Below, in pieces: positions 34,357 to 45,050 of a DNA stretch of 64,000 bases (positions within the stretch are counted from its first letter, which is position 1; every line of letters begins with the position of its first letter). The notes beneath the pieces were generated by a model. That model saw nothing but the letters and a program-made list of their open reading frames with translations. It was not told where the DNA came from and made no database searches. The stretch comes from Aurelia coerulea (lineage: Eukaryota > Cnidaria > Scyphozoa > Semaeostomeae > Ulmaridae). The DNA is taken from positions 11,329,501 to 11,393,500 of the forward strand of contig CM076959.1 of the NCBI GenBank assembly GCA_039566865.1. The letters are read 5' to 3'. The translations under genes were made by a program, and so were the position numbers.

Positions 34357-34722
34357 ATGATGCCGCGAGCATTTCATTTGTTTGGTTCAAAAGCCGTTTA
34401 GGAGGCGATTCAATTCTCTTATTTTTTTGGGTTTTATCAAAACATTTACTGCTCAGCTTCTGGACCAAAGAAATAAAATACCCGCGGCAGATGTGTTGAT
34501 ATATCCTTCTTCTTTCGATCTATGCTTATGTTTGCCCTTAAAAACAGTTTCTGGAATGCACAACGAGCGAGCTAGCTACCTGGGTTTCAGATAAACTTTT
34601 GCGGCTTTGTTTGTTTTGAATTGCTGGTTGAGAGAATTTCCTTGTCTGCAATCGCTAATCGCTTTCAATTGAGGTGTCAACAAATCAACTCAAGCTATTG
34701 TATTACAAAATCTGCCCTTGTT
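34357..34722. mobile_element. Foldback FB-1 copy b, one arm missing
   Basis: The core and right arm match FB-1 at 19384-19982: GATTCAATTCTCTTATTTTT, GCAGATGTGT, CTGGAATGCACAACGAGCGA, and the terminus TTACAAAATCTGCCCTTGTT. The core is reversed relative to the right arm of copy a, as expected if this copy is in the other orientation. The left arm is absent, and the element borders the diverged L-A directly. Confidence 0.8.
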
Positions 34723-34820
34723 GTCCCAATCGAACAAGACATTAGCTTGGCAAAATTGTGAAGTTTCGTGATGCGTCTTGTAACATTTCACGAAATTTCA
34801 CAGATTACTGGGCAAGTCTA

Positions 34821-35608
34821 CCGGGTGTCTCAAAAAAGTACCCCCTTTTGACTGAACAAGGCAACAAAACGAAAACATTTCGAGACTTTTTGAATTTATG
34901 GCTACATTTTTTAGTCTTCAACTTAAATGCACATACCTTGCCTTTTGAAATCGACCATCAAACACCGGAGATATGAGTTAATAAGGTCAAAATGTGGCGT
35001 GCACCTGAAACCAGAGGTTTTCATAAATGGCCTAGCCATAATTTGACACCAAACAGGTATTTTGCAAACGAATTTTCAACTTTGACCTTTACTTTTTATT
35101 TTTGAAAAGATTTATACCTTGAAGTACTTCAATTGTTCTTGAAGTGACTTTTCTTTTGAGGAGTCAGTCCTTGTATTGCATTCGATCCCAAGTGTTTTGT
35201 ATTAAAGAAGATGAAAGGAGCACATGCACGCTTATTTTGGAGACGTGACACGACTTTATCATCCTTACCACATTTTTACCATATTTATTTAATCAGCGTC
35301 ATGTCCATGCATCTTTTATTCTTTTCAAAAGCAAAAAACGGAAACTTAAAGTCTACAGGTACTTTGGAAAATGTCCACGATACAAATCATGATTAGGCCC
35401 TTTTTCCAAACCTCTTGTTTTGGGTGCACTGGATATTTTTAACTTTGCGAACCTGTAACTCCGCTATTTGGTGGACGATTTTTAAATGCAAGGTATGTGC
35501 ATCTAAGTCAAAGATTGATAAATTTAGCTGTGAAGTCGGGGGGCAATGAAATCTTATTGTTTGGTGACTATCTCCAGTCAAATGGGGGTACTTTTTTGAG
35601 ATACCCGG
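34821..35608. mobile_element. MITE 3, long TIRs, TA target
   Basis: The ends are CCGGGTGTCTCAAAAAAGTA and the complement of CCGGGTATCTCAAAAAAGTA, flanked by TA (34819-34820 and 35609-35610). The next bases, CCCCC, and inner words (GCACATACCTTGC, ATCGACCATCAAA versus their complements) extend the arms to about 190 bp. The core has no recognisable protein. Likely Tc1/mariner-derived and non-autonomous (inference). Confidence 0.85.
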
Positions 35609-35843
35609 TATATCTTTGTCAGTTCGAATTTGTTGAAATATTATCCCAGACAGACATTTATGATCATGCACAGAACAAAGGCTGATGGACATCTTTTCGA
35701 TGGCCTCTACGACCTGTTGCTGAAAAGGATTTTCAAGTTGTGAAACATTTTCAAGATTAATACCAAACCAACATTTAGATTATTGATTATTCCATTTAAT
35801 GAAGCTTCTATTCTCCCATGTACATGCATTTTCTATTCTTCAG

Positions 35844-35975
35844 AGAGGCAGATGTGAATTGTGAAGGCCCGGACGATCAAACACCTCTACATTGTGCAGC
35901 TGGACAAGGCAACAGAATGATTGCTAAAATGCTTCTCGAAGATGGGGCAAATGTGAGAGCAAAAGATCGACTATT
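35844..35975 (+). CDS. Exon E: ankyrin repeat
   Basis: A 132-nt exon lies between acceptor TATTCTTCAG and donor GTAAGT. It enters with one base completing Arg and leaves with TT. It encodes EADVNCEGPDDQTPLHCAAG, then QGNRMIAKMLLEDGANVRA and KDRL. This is a canonical ankyrin repeat: TPLHCAA at the first helix, MLLEDGANV at the second, then the loop. It follows exon D so that LLLER-EADVN forms the normal repeat boundary. This is the best ankyrin match in the gene. Confidence 0.95.
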
Positions 35976-36670
35976 GTAAGTAATGAAATCTGTCTCAAAT
36001 TAAATTTCACGTGAAAATTCTCTCGAATATAACCAAATGAAAAGTTTTGCATGAGCAATCATTTGTGCTGCTTCACGATTTTGATTAGTTGTTCTTTTTT
36101 GCAAGATACATATGTAAGTACCTTTTAATTCGCCTCTTATTTATAACGACTGTTTGGTTTTTAGGCCCGTACAGTACAACTTTTCCCGTTGTTCATTCTA
36201 CCCTCAGCATTGAATCTTGAATATCTCCGGAGGTTTCAGTCTGAAAAAAGATCCAGATAGTGCTCTAAATTTGGCATCTTTTGAAGAAGTTTTAAAGATA
36301 CTTCAACACACAGAAGGAGACCTTCTAATCAAAATATTTAGTCACCATGAATATGCGTTTCGGTCATCAATTAGCTATTTACTATGACAAACTACAGTGA
36401 CAATGAGGTCGAATTCAAAGTTTTGGCATTTCTTCAAACTTTGAAATAATTCGTAGCGCCCTTGATTGACTATGCATTAGGGCATTGGGAATAGGTCTGT
36501 GAAGATATTTTTTGAAAATATTCTTTTCTCTTCTATCCTATGATATTTTGGCGAAGGGTGGTAAATCGTCCAGAAAGGGCCTAAATCTGAGATTTCAAAT
36601 TTCCCGGTTGGTTTCTGCCTCCATTTGATTGGTTTAGAGCATGTCAGGTGTCAATTTTGTTAGCCAGTAA
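35976..36670 (+). other. Intron E-F, nothing recognised before L-A fragment
   Basis: The interval begins with donor GTAAGT. AT-rich sequence without recognisable repeats or ORFs follows up to the L-A fragment. Confidence 0.45.
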
Positions 36671-36674
36671 GGAT

Positions 36675-37395
36675 TTAGTGCCTATCTTGCTTTGACTCGG
36701 ATGACAGGCTATTCCATAGCTTAGCACCTCTATAAGAAAAACATTTCAGGCCATTTGTTGATCTTTTCATCGGTAACCTCAAATTTGTCCCCGTATTACG
36801 AAGGCTATATGATGAGCAGAGTGAATTTCGGGTGAAGAGGTCACACAGGTATTGTGGAGCCAGCTCTTGCAGGGACTTGAAGACCATTGTCTTGGATTCA
36901 CCAGTAACCAGTTCGTCAACGGTCTTCCATCCCAGCCTTTCAATAAGAAGTCTGCTTGGGGCATCGAAGCTGCAATTCGTTATTATTCTTGCAGCACGCT
37001 TTTGACGTTTTTGCCACTGATTAATTTCGGTTGAACCAGCGTAGCCCCAAACAGAACAGCAGTATCGAAAATGGGGCTCCAAAATACCTGTATAGAGGGT
37101 TTGCAAAGTTTCTTTCGGAATACAAGATTTGGCATCTTTTAAAAATCCAACTGCCCTTAAGATCTTGGCAGAAACTGCCTTGATCCGTTCTTTCCAATAA
37201 ATAGAGCAGTCAATTTGCAAACCGAGGTATTTTGTCTTCTTGACTACTTGGAGCTCGTTATCGCTTATTTTCAGTTTCAAGTCATCATTTTGACCCTTGA
37301 GAATGTTGTGTTTCTGCTTGGTGGAAATAAGCACAAAATGAGTTTTCGCAACATTCAGGGAAAGTTTGTTGCCTTGTAGACAAGTATCCAGTCTA
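36675..37395 (-). mobile_element. L-A LINE fragment, thumb and C-terminus
   Basis: An open 219-codon minus-strand frame (36675-37334) encodes the L-A thumb (KTKYLGLQIDCSIYWKERIK), the conserved EPHFRYCCSVWGYAG block and the C-terminal FSYRGAKLWNSLSSESKQ. The match upstream stops at about 37395 and the 3' side stops inside the coding end, without hairpin or tail. Both ends are cut, so this is a deletion-bounded relic. The open frame implies limited age. Confidence 0.85.
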
Positions 37396-37521
37396 AACTT
37401 AGACCTTTATGTAGTGACGGATGAACACAAGACTCGATAATGGGGCTAGGTTGATTCGTAAATATCAAATCAATATAGGATTTGGAGTCATAATTTAAAT
37501 GGATTTCTGTTTTCATTGCAG

Positions 37522-37648
37522 TCGTACACCCTTACACATGTGTGCTGGAAACCTTCAGAACTTGGAAGTGCTCTTCTTATTAGTTGAGCATGGAGCGAGG
37601 ATTGAAGATAATGATTTGGAAGGGACAAGACCAGTTGATTTACATTTG
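37522..37648 (+). CDS. Exon F: ankyrin repeat
   Basis: A 127-nt exon sits between acceptor TTTCATTGCAG and donor GTATGT. It completes a Phe codon begun in exon E and ends in phase 0. It encodes RTPLHMCAGNLQNLEVLFLL, then VEHGARIEDNDLEGTRPVDL and HL. TPLHMCA and LLVEHGARI are the two ankyrin helices, and DNDLEGTRPVDL is the start of a following half-repeat that caps the stack. Exons D-F therefore encode three consecutive repeats, a short stack. An L-A LINE 3' tail starts only about 115 bp after the donor. Confidence 0.94.
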
Positions 37649-38763
37649 GTATGTATGGCGAAGGGTTGACAAATCCTGTATTTTTGTTGGCCCATGCATG
37701 TACCATGTATGTACCAATCGGAAAGTTGGTTGTTCGAGTGCCCGCCCTGCCGAACCTGCAACGTATATTTTCATATTTTATATTCAATTCTTTTCATATT
37801 TAATTCTTTTAAGGAGGGTTGCCCTTCAGCAGAAGCTGGTTTTCAAGGGGCCCTCCGATAAAAACCATAATCAAAATCTACAGAAACAAAGAAGAAGCTT
37901 TTGATTAAATCAAACTATAAAACCTTATTTACAATATTCAAATCCTATGTACAATAATGTTTAAAATTTAAAATCAAACGAAAGAAAAAGATGCCTGCAC
38001 CTAAATAGTCTTGAAACTGCTTAGACTCGGCTGAGAGGCTATTCCACTGTTTTGCACCTCTGTAGGAGAAATATCCCTGGCCATTATTTGACCTTTTCTT
38101 GGGTAACCTAAGGTCGGTCTCTGTATTACGAAGGTTGTAGGATGAACACTGCGAATTTCGTGTGAAGAGGTCACACAGGTATTGCGGAGCCAGCTCATTT
38201 AAGGACTTGAAGGCCATTGTCTGAGACTCATTGGCTACAAGTTCGTCAATGGTCTTCCATCCCAGCTCTTCAATAACGGGTCTGCTTGGGGCATCGAAGC
38301 TGCTATTCGTTATAATCCTAGCAGCACGTTTTTGAATTTTTTGCAACTGATTAATTTCAGTTGAACCAGCACAGCCCCAAACAGAACAACAGTATAGAAA
38401 GTGGGGCTCAACAATACCTATGTAGAGAGTTCACAAAGTTTCTTTTGGGAGAAAAGAGTTAGCATGTCTCAAAAAACCAACTGCCCGGGAAACCTTGCTA
38501 GAAACTGCCTTGATTTTTTCCTTCCTATCCAAGGCGCAGTCAATTTGCACACCAAGGCAGTTTGTCTTTTTGACTACTTCAAACTCATTATCGCGAATTT
38601 TCAGTTCCAAGTCTTTATTTTGACTTTTGAGAATGTTGTGTTTCTGCTTAGTACAAATAAGCATGGAACGAGTTGTCGCAACATTAAGGGAAAGCTTGTT
38701 GCCTTGTAGCCAAGTGTCCAGCTTCCTAAGGTCACTGTTAATAGCCTCATTTAGCCGAGTCAA

Positions 38764-40511
38764 TTCTTCCCATTGATTTGTGAGGATTCAAGGACTCAAT
38801 TTGCTTTATCAGACACGGACTACATGATAAAACAAATTGAGTCCTTGAATCCTCACAAATCAATGGGAATTGATTAAAACATTTCACCAAAAGAGATCAA
38901 AGAAGCAGGGACTTGTATTACAGAAGGACTTGGAAAAGTGATAAATAAGTCTTTCCCAACAATAACTTATCATGAGATATGGAGGACTGCAAAGTTAAGA
39001 TCCGTCTATAAGAAGGGACCAAAAATGGACAGAGAAAACTACAGACCCCTGTCACTTCTTAGCATACCAAGCAAATAGCTGAAGGACAAATTTTCAGAGA
39101 CATAGATAACCATCTCAACACAAATGCCTTATTGACGCCAAGCCAATGGGGATATCAGCATGGAAAATCAACAGAGATGCTTCTATTGTTCTTGACAGAA
39201 CAATCGAAAAAAGCTTTGGATAAAGGTTGCATTGTTGGGGCCCTATTTATAGACTTCCGAAAGGCATTCGATACAATCAATCACGGCATAATGGCACATA
39301 AATTGCAAGCGTGTCGAAATTCGGGTCAGCCACATAAGCTACTACTCAATTATTTAACAAACAGGAAGCAATTTATCCAGCTAGGGGACACAAACTATTT
39401 CTTATGGGGTGCCATAGGGCTCCTTAATTGCCCCTCGCCTCTTTGCCATCCACATCAATGACTTACCTGGACACGTAAGTGCTGGTCATGTGTTTCTTTA
39501 CGCAGATGACACTACCTTTTACAATATCGGCAGGAATACGGAAGAAGTTATAGATACACTCAATGCCATTGGAAGAGATGTGGGCAGATGGTGTGAAAAG
39601 AATCAAATGTCAATTCATACATATGATAAGTCTGAGGTGATGTTGATTACGAAACAAGACTTCATAGGCCTCATGCGTCAGGTGAAAATTGATGGAGAAA
39701 CGATAAAGTATGTCAACAGCACAACATCATCAGGGATAGTTATAGACAACCGCCTGAAATGGGATCTTCAAGTAGAGAGAGTTTGTAAGTCAATTAGAGC
39801 GAAAGTGAGCCAATCGAAAAGAATGGCTTACCTACCAATATAGAGGTACAAGAAGATGTTTACTTCAAAACTATTGTATCTGCAGTCACCTACAGAATTC
39901 TAACATGGGGAACATGTTCGCAGGCCTTGACATCGAAACTTGAAAAATCCACATAAGAGCTGCAAAAATAAGATACAAAATTCCAAAAAGTATTGTTAAT
40001 GAAGATGTTCTGACAAAGGCTAAATGGATGAACTTACTGTATATTTATAAAAGGAAGTTGCTCACATTTAAGCACAATGTACAAACCAAGGCATGCCCTA
40101 AAGACTTTTTCCTACTTTTTGAAAGACATTGCTCTAGATACGCAAAGAAGGAAACCTATGTTTTACCATATGTAAAGACTGAAAAAGGGCGGACTTCCGT
40201 GAGATTTCGTGGCCCACTGTTATGGAATCAGATTCCTGAAACCCTAAGAATAGAAGAGAACATTACAACATTCAAACAGAGTCTTAGAACGATAAGTGAT
40301 TTAATTTTACCAATGAGTTTTAACAAAGAGAGTGCATTGAATACTAACAATATTTTCATTTATAGGCTACATTAATGTTCAATTGTAACCAAGAATAGAG
40401 TATTGCAAGTCCACATCAGCATATGCTGCCTTAAATTAACCTGCGTAGTATGTATGTATGTATGTTTGTATGTATGTATGTATGCATGCATGCATGTATG
40501 CATGTATGTAT
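38764..40511 (+). mobile_element. LINE nested in L-A, microsatellite 3' end
   Basis: A plus-strand LINE reads KQIESLNPHKSMGID (with stops after it), NYRPLSLLSIPSK, ALFIDFRKAFDTINHGIM, a damaged PQGS region, and the catalytic FLYADDTTFYN (39490-39843). The thumb follows (SSGIVIDNRLKWDLQVERVC), then a C-terminus (SVRFRGPLLWNQIPETLR, to 40375). The 3' end is a GTAT/GCAT microsatellite (40440-40511). It interrupts L-A between the sequence for CYQSH and that for LTRLNEA. At its 5' end a 50-bp inverted duplication occurs (38761-38873). Several stops make it dead. Confidence 0.85.
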
Positions 40512-40599
40512 GAGACTGGTAGCATAAACTTGCCATCAGCATACATGGAAACGGTGGAATCTTGGACAGCGTGTGGGAGATCATTGATGTAGATCATAT

Positions 40600-41590
40600 C
40601 GTAATTTTGCTGACGATAATACAATTTATGCATTATCTCATGACGTTGAATCACTGATTGCCAAACTAGAAATTGATATCTATAATACACTAAAATGGTT
40701 TGACTCAAATTTTATGGTGGCAAATCCAACAAAATTTCAGGTAATGTTTCTAGGTCTTAAGAAGCACCAAAATTTATCCTTGGAAATCAATGGAGAACCC
40801 ATAACCACCTCCAAAGTGGTGAAACTACTTGGTGTCACAATTGACTCAAAATTGAACTTCGACAGCCACTTAAAAGCTCTATGTCTGAAAGCCAGCCGAA
40901 AAGTGAGTGCATTTGCTAGAGTGGCTAACTATCTAAATCTCCAAAAAGCAAAATTACTGTACCAATCTTTTATTGCATCAACTTTCAAGTACTGCCAATT
41001 GAGTTGGCTTTTTTGCGGAAAAACGTCAAATAACAACATAGATAGAGTACACAAAAGAGCTCTGCGGGTGCTACTTGGCGATCATGAATCCACATTTGAA
41101 GTTTTGCTGGCAAAGAACAATGAAACATCTATTCACATCCAAAACCTTCGTGTGCTCATGATTGAGATATACAAAACACTTAACTGTACCAATCCGTCCT
41201 TCATGCAGGAGTGTTTTGTTAGAAAGGACACCAAATATGACCTAAGGACGAAAGTTTTTTTACAAATCCCTGCAACGAAAAGTATTATGTTTGGCATTGA
41301 TTCTATTAAGTTTCGAGGCAGCCTCTTATGGAACAGCATGCCTAATTTATTAAAGAGCGCTTCATCAGCTGCTATATTGAAGAGAAACTTACAAAATTGG
41401 AGTGGAGACAAATGCCAGTGTTAAATTTGTAGATAATGATTATTAGTAAGTTGCATTACATTGTATTATAGGTATATTTTTCTTGTAAATAGTTGGTATA
41501 AATTAGTTCACATTATTGTCATAATGTAATGTAGAACTAGAGCTGATGATGAACCAACTTTAAATAAATTGATAAATAAATAAATAAAAA
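40600..41590 (+). mobile_element. CR1/L2-like LINE 3' half nested in L-A
   Basis: From 40603 the plus frame is open to the stop at 41424. It begins inside the catalytic box (NFADDNTIYALSHDVE), then WFDSNFMVANPTKFQ, thumb LLGVTIDSKLNFDSHLKALC, and C-terminal FRGSLLWNSMPNLLKSASSA. The 3' UTR ends in ATAA repeats (41565-41590). It lies between the L-A pieces encoding LLFLIY and INDLPHAVQ. TAGAT occurs at both borders (GTAGAT before 40597; TAGATG at 41591), a plausible short target duplication. The open 274-codon frame shows it is younger than its L-A host. Confidence 0.88.
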
Positions 41591-41730
41591 ATAGATGAGG
41601 AAGAGAAGAGGCCCAAGACATGAACCTTGCTGAACACCAACTTTTATGTCCCCAACTTTTGAATCAACCCCATTAACCCTACAAAACTTCTTCCGGCTGG
41701 AAAGGTAGGATACGTTGCTGTACACCGACC

Positions 41731-42199
41731 ATAGGAATCATTCGTCGTACATAGCCGATTGCTCGTGGCTCATGGTCGAAACCGCCAAAGCCTCATTTTC
41801 ACGGACCAATCAGACGGCTAAAAAGCGAGGAAGACAAAAGAAACCCGTGAAGATTTTCCTAAATTTTACCTACTTTCATAAAACGCAACCAGGACAAAAA
41901 ACTGCTTGAGATTTCCCGAATTTTTTTAAAGCAATCTACTCTCCAGATGTTTGGGAGTACAAGTTTGGATGCCGGTTAAAATATCTTCAGGATTGGCGGA
42001 GTTATTGCCTCTCCAATAGACAAAATCGGCGAAGGCTTGTCGAGACCTGTTTACGCCACTTCAAGTCAGGTGATAAAGCCTCTTGATAAAAACTCTTTTG
42101 ACCGCTTTTTAGCCGTCTGATTGGTCCGTGAAAATGAGGCTTTGGCGGTTTCGACCATGGGCCACGAGCAATCGGCTATGTACGACGAATGATTCCTAT
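41731..42199. mobile_element. Foldback FB-2 nested in L-A
   Basis: The ends ATAGGAATCATTCGTCGTAC and its perfect complement start arms of about 105 bp (TAGCCGATTGCTCGTGG, CAAAGCCTCATTTTCACGGA, CCAATCAGACGGCTAAAAAG). The 250-bp core is non-coding. It interrupts L-A between the codons for LELYGVQ and the SNRK-like segment. Flanks GCTGTACACCG and GCTTGTACGCCG look like a decayed target duplication of 9-11 bp. Class assignment (Mutator-like) is inference. Confidence 0.85.
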
Positions 42200-43920
42200 G
42201 CTTGTACGCCGTAAAGCTCGAGCTTTTTGCAGAGGATATTATGATCTACAGGGTCAAATGCTTTTTTGAGGTCAATGAACACTAAACCCACAAGCTTACC
42301 AAGATCCAATCCATTGTACCAGTCGTCAGTATTTTTAAGTAAGCATGCTACTGTTGAATGAAGGCGTAAAAGATGAAAAATGACCGTTATCATTCATATA
42401 CTGGTACAGCTGGTTTGTTACTAGTTTTTCAAAGAGCCTTGAGATGACAGGCAAGACTGATATTGGTCTACAGTTAGACTTATCAGCCCTATCTCCATCT
42501 TTGAAAATTGGAGTAACTCTAGCAACTTTCCATGAGTCAGGAAAGCGACTTGTTTCAATAGATGTATTAAACAAGAAAGCAAGCGAGTTTTCAATGAAAG
42601 GCAGTGCAAGCTTCAGAAAGTAGCTAGAGATGTTGTCAGTCCCAAAGCTCTTTGCTGCTTTAACCTTGGCAAATGCATCCCTGATCTCCTACACTTCAAT
42701 AGTCCTGAAGTGGAAGTTTGCCTGATGCTTGTTGATTTCATAGTAACCTGCAAAGACGGGATTTGGGGCTGGATCGATTTTATCGGCAAGATCCTTACCT
42801 ACTGAGCAAAAGAAACTGTTCATTGCATTAGAAATATCTTTTTTGTGAACAGTCTCTGAACCAGACTCTTTAAGACAATCAATGTTGCTAGATTTTGATC
42901 TCTTATTGAGGAGTTCGTTAATTGCCTTCCATGACTCTTTCATGTTAACTTGACATACAGAGATCTTATTAGTATAATACTGCTTCTTTAGTTGGATGTT
43001 TAGGACATTGACCCTTTTACGGACCTGTCTATATGAGTCCATAAGGATTGGGGATTTTCTTTTGGCTGCAAACTTTTTTAGCCTATCCCTGGTCTGCATT
43101 AGCTTCATTGGGTCTTTGTCAATCCAGGAGCAGTATTTCTCAGAGACACGCATTTCAGTCATTGGGACATGTTTCTCTATGATCAAAGAAAATGGGTTTG
43201 ACCAATTTCTTATGAGATCATCTATGTCATCCGTTTCAGTAAGCATTTGCTCCCAACATACGCCAGAAACAGCAGCCAGGAATTCTTCTTCATTAAAATG
43301 CTTCATCCTCCAAGCTTTGATCATTTTATGGCCTTTTTCTACTGCTCCATTAAATTTCCGAATGCAGTAGACCATATGATGATCACTCAAGGAAACTTGA
43401 TGCACTCCGGATCGTACAATGTTTCTGGCACATGTTGTAGCAATATGGTGAATGATTGAAGAGGTAGTTAGAGTGACCCTAGTTGGTTCCTCGATAAGCT
43501 GCATGAAGCGAATAACCTATAGAGATCAAGCATGTGCTTTGAATCATTGTCTATGGGCTGCTCAGCTTGTTTTGGAGTGAGATCACAATTAGTATCTCCT
43601 AAGAGGATTAATTATTTATTCTCTTTGTCCAAAAAAGAAAGTGCCTTTTCCAGCTTATTGAAAGACCCAACTGGGTAGCTGAGTGGCCGGTACCAATCAA
43701 GAACAAGAAAGGACTTGCTTTTAGGTGGTTTAACCTCAATACAAATAAGTTCCAGGTCATCATTAGGGACATCAAGACGATCTTTGTACTTGACAGAGTC
43801 CCTAATATAAGTAGAAACACCACCACCATTGCATGTCCTATCTAGATCTTCTTGCTGGTAGCCAACCACACTAGCTAACTCCTTTGGGTAGCCTGGATCA
43901 AGCTTATTCTCATTTAACCC

Positions 43921-44410
43921 TATCTGACTTGGGCATTTTTTTTAATCTTCTAAACATACATGTATATAAAGGTAAAAACCTACTAACAAAGTTTAAGAAG
44001 AGTAGCAAAAGAAAACGAGCATAATAGAAACAAATCAAATACTGTTAAAGGTAACTAATTTCCAAAGGGGGTGCAACAATTAGCTTTTCTAATTTTAAAA
44101 CATTCAATTAGATTGAATGGAGGTGGATTCGCCCCCCCCCCCTGTTTATCTCTGCTGTCATAGGACGTCATATAAATGAAAGCTTGCTAAAAGGTCATGG
44201 AACTTGACTTTTGATAAGAATATGAAAGATATAGATCAAAACATATTATATAAATTCAACATTTAGACTTAATTTGACCCATTAAACATGATTAAGAGAG
44301 ATATATAGTAATACTGATTAAGAGAGATATAAAAGAATAGGCGGCCCCATTGTCTCTTTCCTGCTCTCTTTAGCTTCAAATGAAGTAACTGCGTATGAAA
44401 ATACTTTCAG
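43921..44410. other. Intron F-G end, no gene
   Basis: AT-rich sequence with a C-run at about 44134-44143 and a short tandem word (AAGAGAGATATA) near 44293-44335. It ends with the acceptor ACTTTCAG of exon G. Confidence 0.45.
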
Positions 44411-44687
44411 GAACTTCAAGAAATGCAGAACAGACTAATACAATCAGCTTGTGAAGCTTTTACTGCATCAGATCTATCGAAATCGAGGTCAGATTCCGGA
44501 TCGAGTTCATCGAGATCAAATAGCCTAAGATCTGGAAAGATGTTGTTGTCGCAACAAACACGAAGGAGTTTGCATAAATCTAACTCATTTAAAAGACATT
44601 CGCTGAGTCTTCAAAGCATTCCTGATGATGACTCTGATGAAGATGAAACGTTAAAGGACGGATGTAACGGGCATGGCCAAGTGATCG
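44411..44687 (+). CDS. Exon G: Ser/Arg-rich region after ankyrins
   Basis: A 277-nt exon (92 codons plus 1 nt) lies between acceptor ATACTTTCAG and donor GTGAGT. Phase 0 entry fits exon F; the leftover G is completed by GC of exon H to give Gly. It opens with a helical ELQEMQNRLIQSACEAF segment that continues the ankyrin cap. A Ser/Arg-rich tract follows (SRSDSGSSSSRSNS), then basic LSQQTRRSLHKSNSFKRHS, and an acidic cluster PDDDSDEDET. RRSLHKS and FKRHS resemble basophilic kinase sites (inference). It is probably a disordered, phosphorylated linker. Confidence 0.88.
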
Positions 44688-45050
44688 GTGAGTCCTTTAT
44701 CCTTTTTATGAGCATAGACGTTGATTCTTTGCATAACTTTGGAGTCATTCGTGTAAAATGTTAGTGCCCTTTTCATTAAAAAATGAATTTCTCCAATGGA
44801 GCTTTAGGTAATTCCCCATAATCCCATAGAGAGGGCATTTATTGTATCATCATTATTTCAGAATTACAGCTGAAAGAATAGGACAATAAGATTTTACTCA
44901 TTTCATTTCAAAGTTTGCAAAGATTCGACGCCTGTGCTCTTTTAGGGAGTTTGGTAGAAAACTTCATTCTTAGACTATAGCCTTATTCACATGATACAAA
45001 CTATCCCGGGGCGAACCTGGGTTAAACTAACCCTCAGTTTATATATTTCA
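44688..45050 (+). other. Intron G-H start, nothing recognised
   Basis: The interval begins with donor GTGAGT. The motif GGGGCGAACCTGGGTTA near 45007-45025 resembles the ends of the MITE at 47265-47690 and a site near 60610, so a fragment of that family may be present. Confidence 0.4.

Larger units (their letters stand above)
37765..43920 (-). mobile_element. L-A LINE, longest copy, with three nested insertions
   Basis: On the minus strand from 43920 the copy starts inside the AP-endonuclease (DRTCNGGGVSTYIRDSVKYK; LSDHHMVYC with the final SDH motif). It continues through the linker (MDSYRQVRKRVNVLNIQLKK), RT fingers, LVFIDLKKAFDPVDHNIL (42196-42393), GVQQGSCLGPLLFLIY (41592-41710), INDLPHAVQDSTVSMYAD (40512-40597), then NEAINSDLRKLDTWLQGNKL to the C-terminus (37945-38763). 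It ends with the hairpin (37813-37856) and an ATATGAA-type tail. Insertions sit at 41731-42199, 40600-41590 and 38764-40511. Frameshifts and PQGS changed to QQGS make it inactive. Confidence 0.88.

Noticed and set aside
43247..43459. Plus-strand frames opposite L-A coding sequence
   Set aside because: Shadows of the minus-strand LINE ORF, which carries the recognisable endonuclease and RT motifs.
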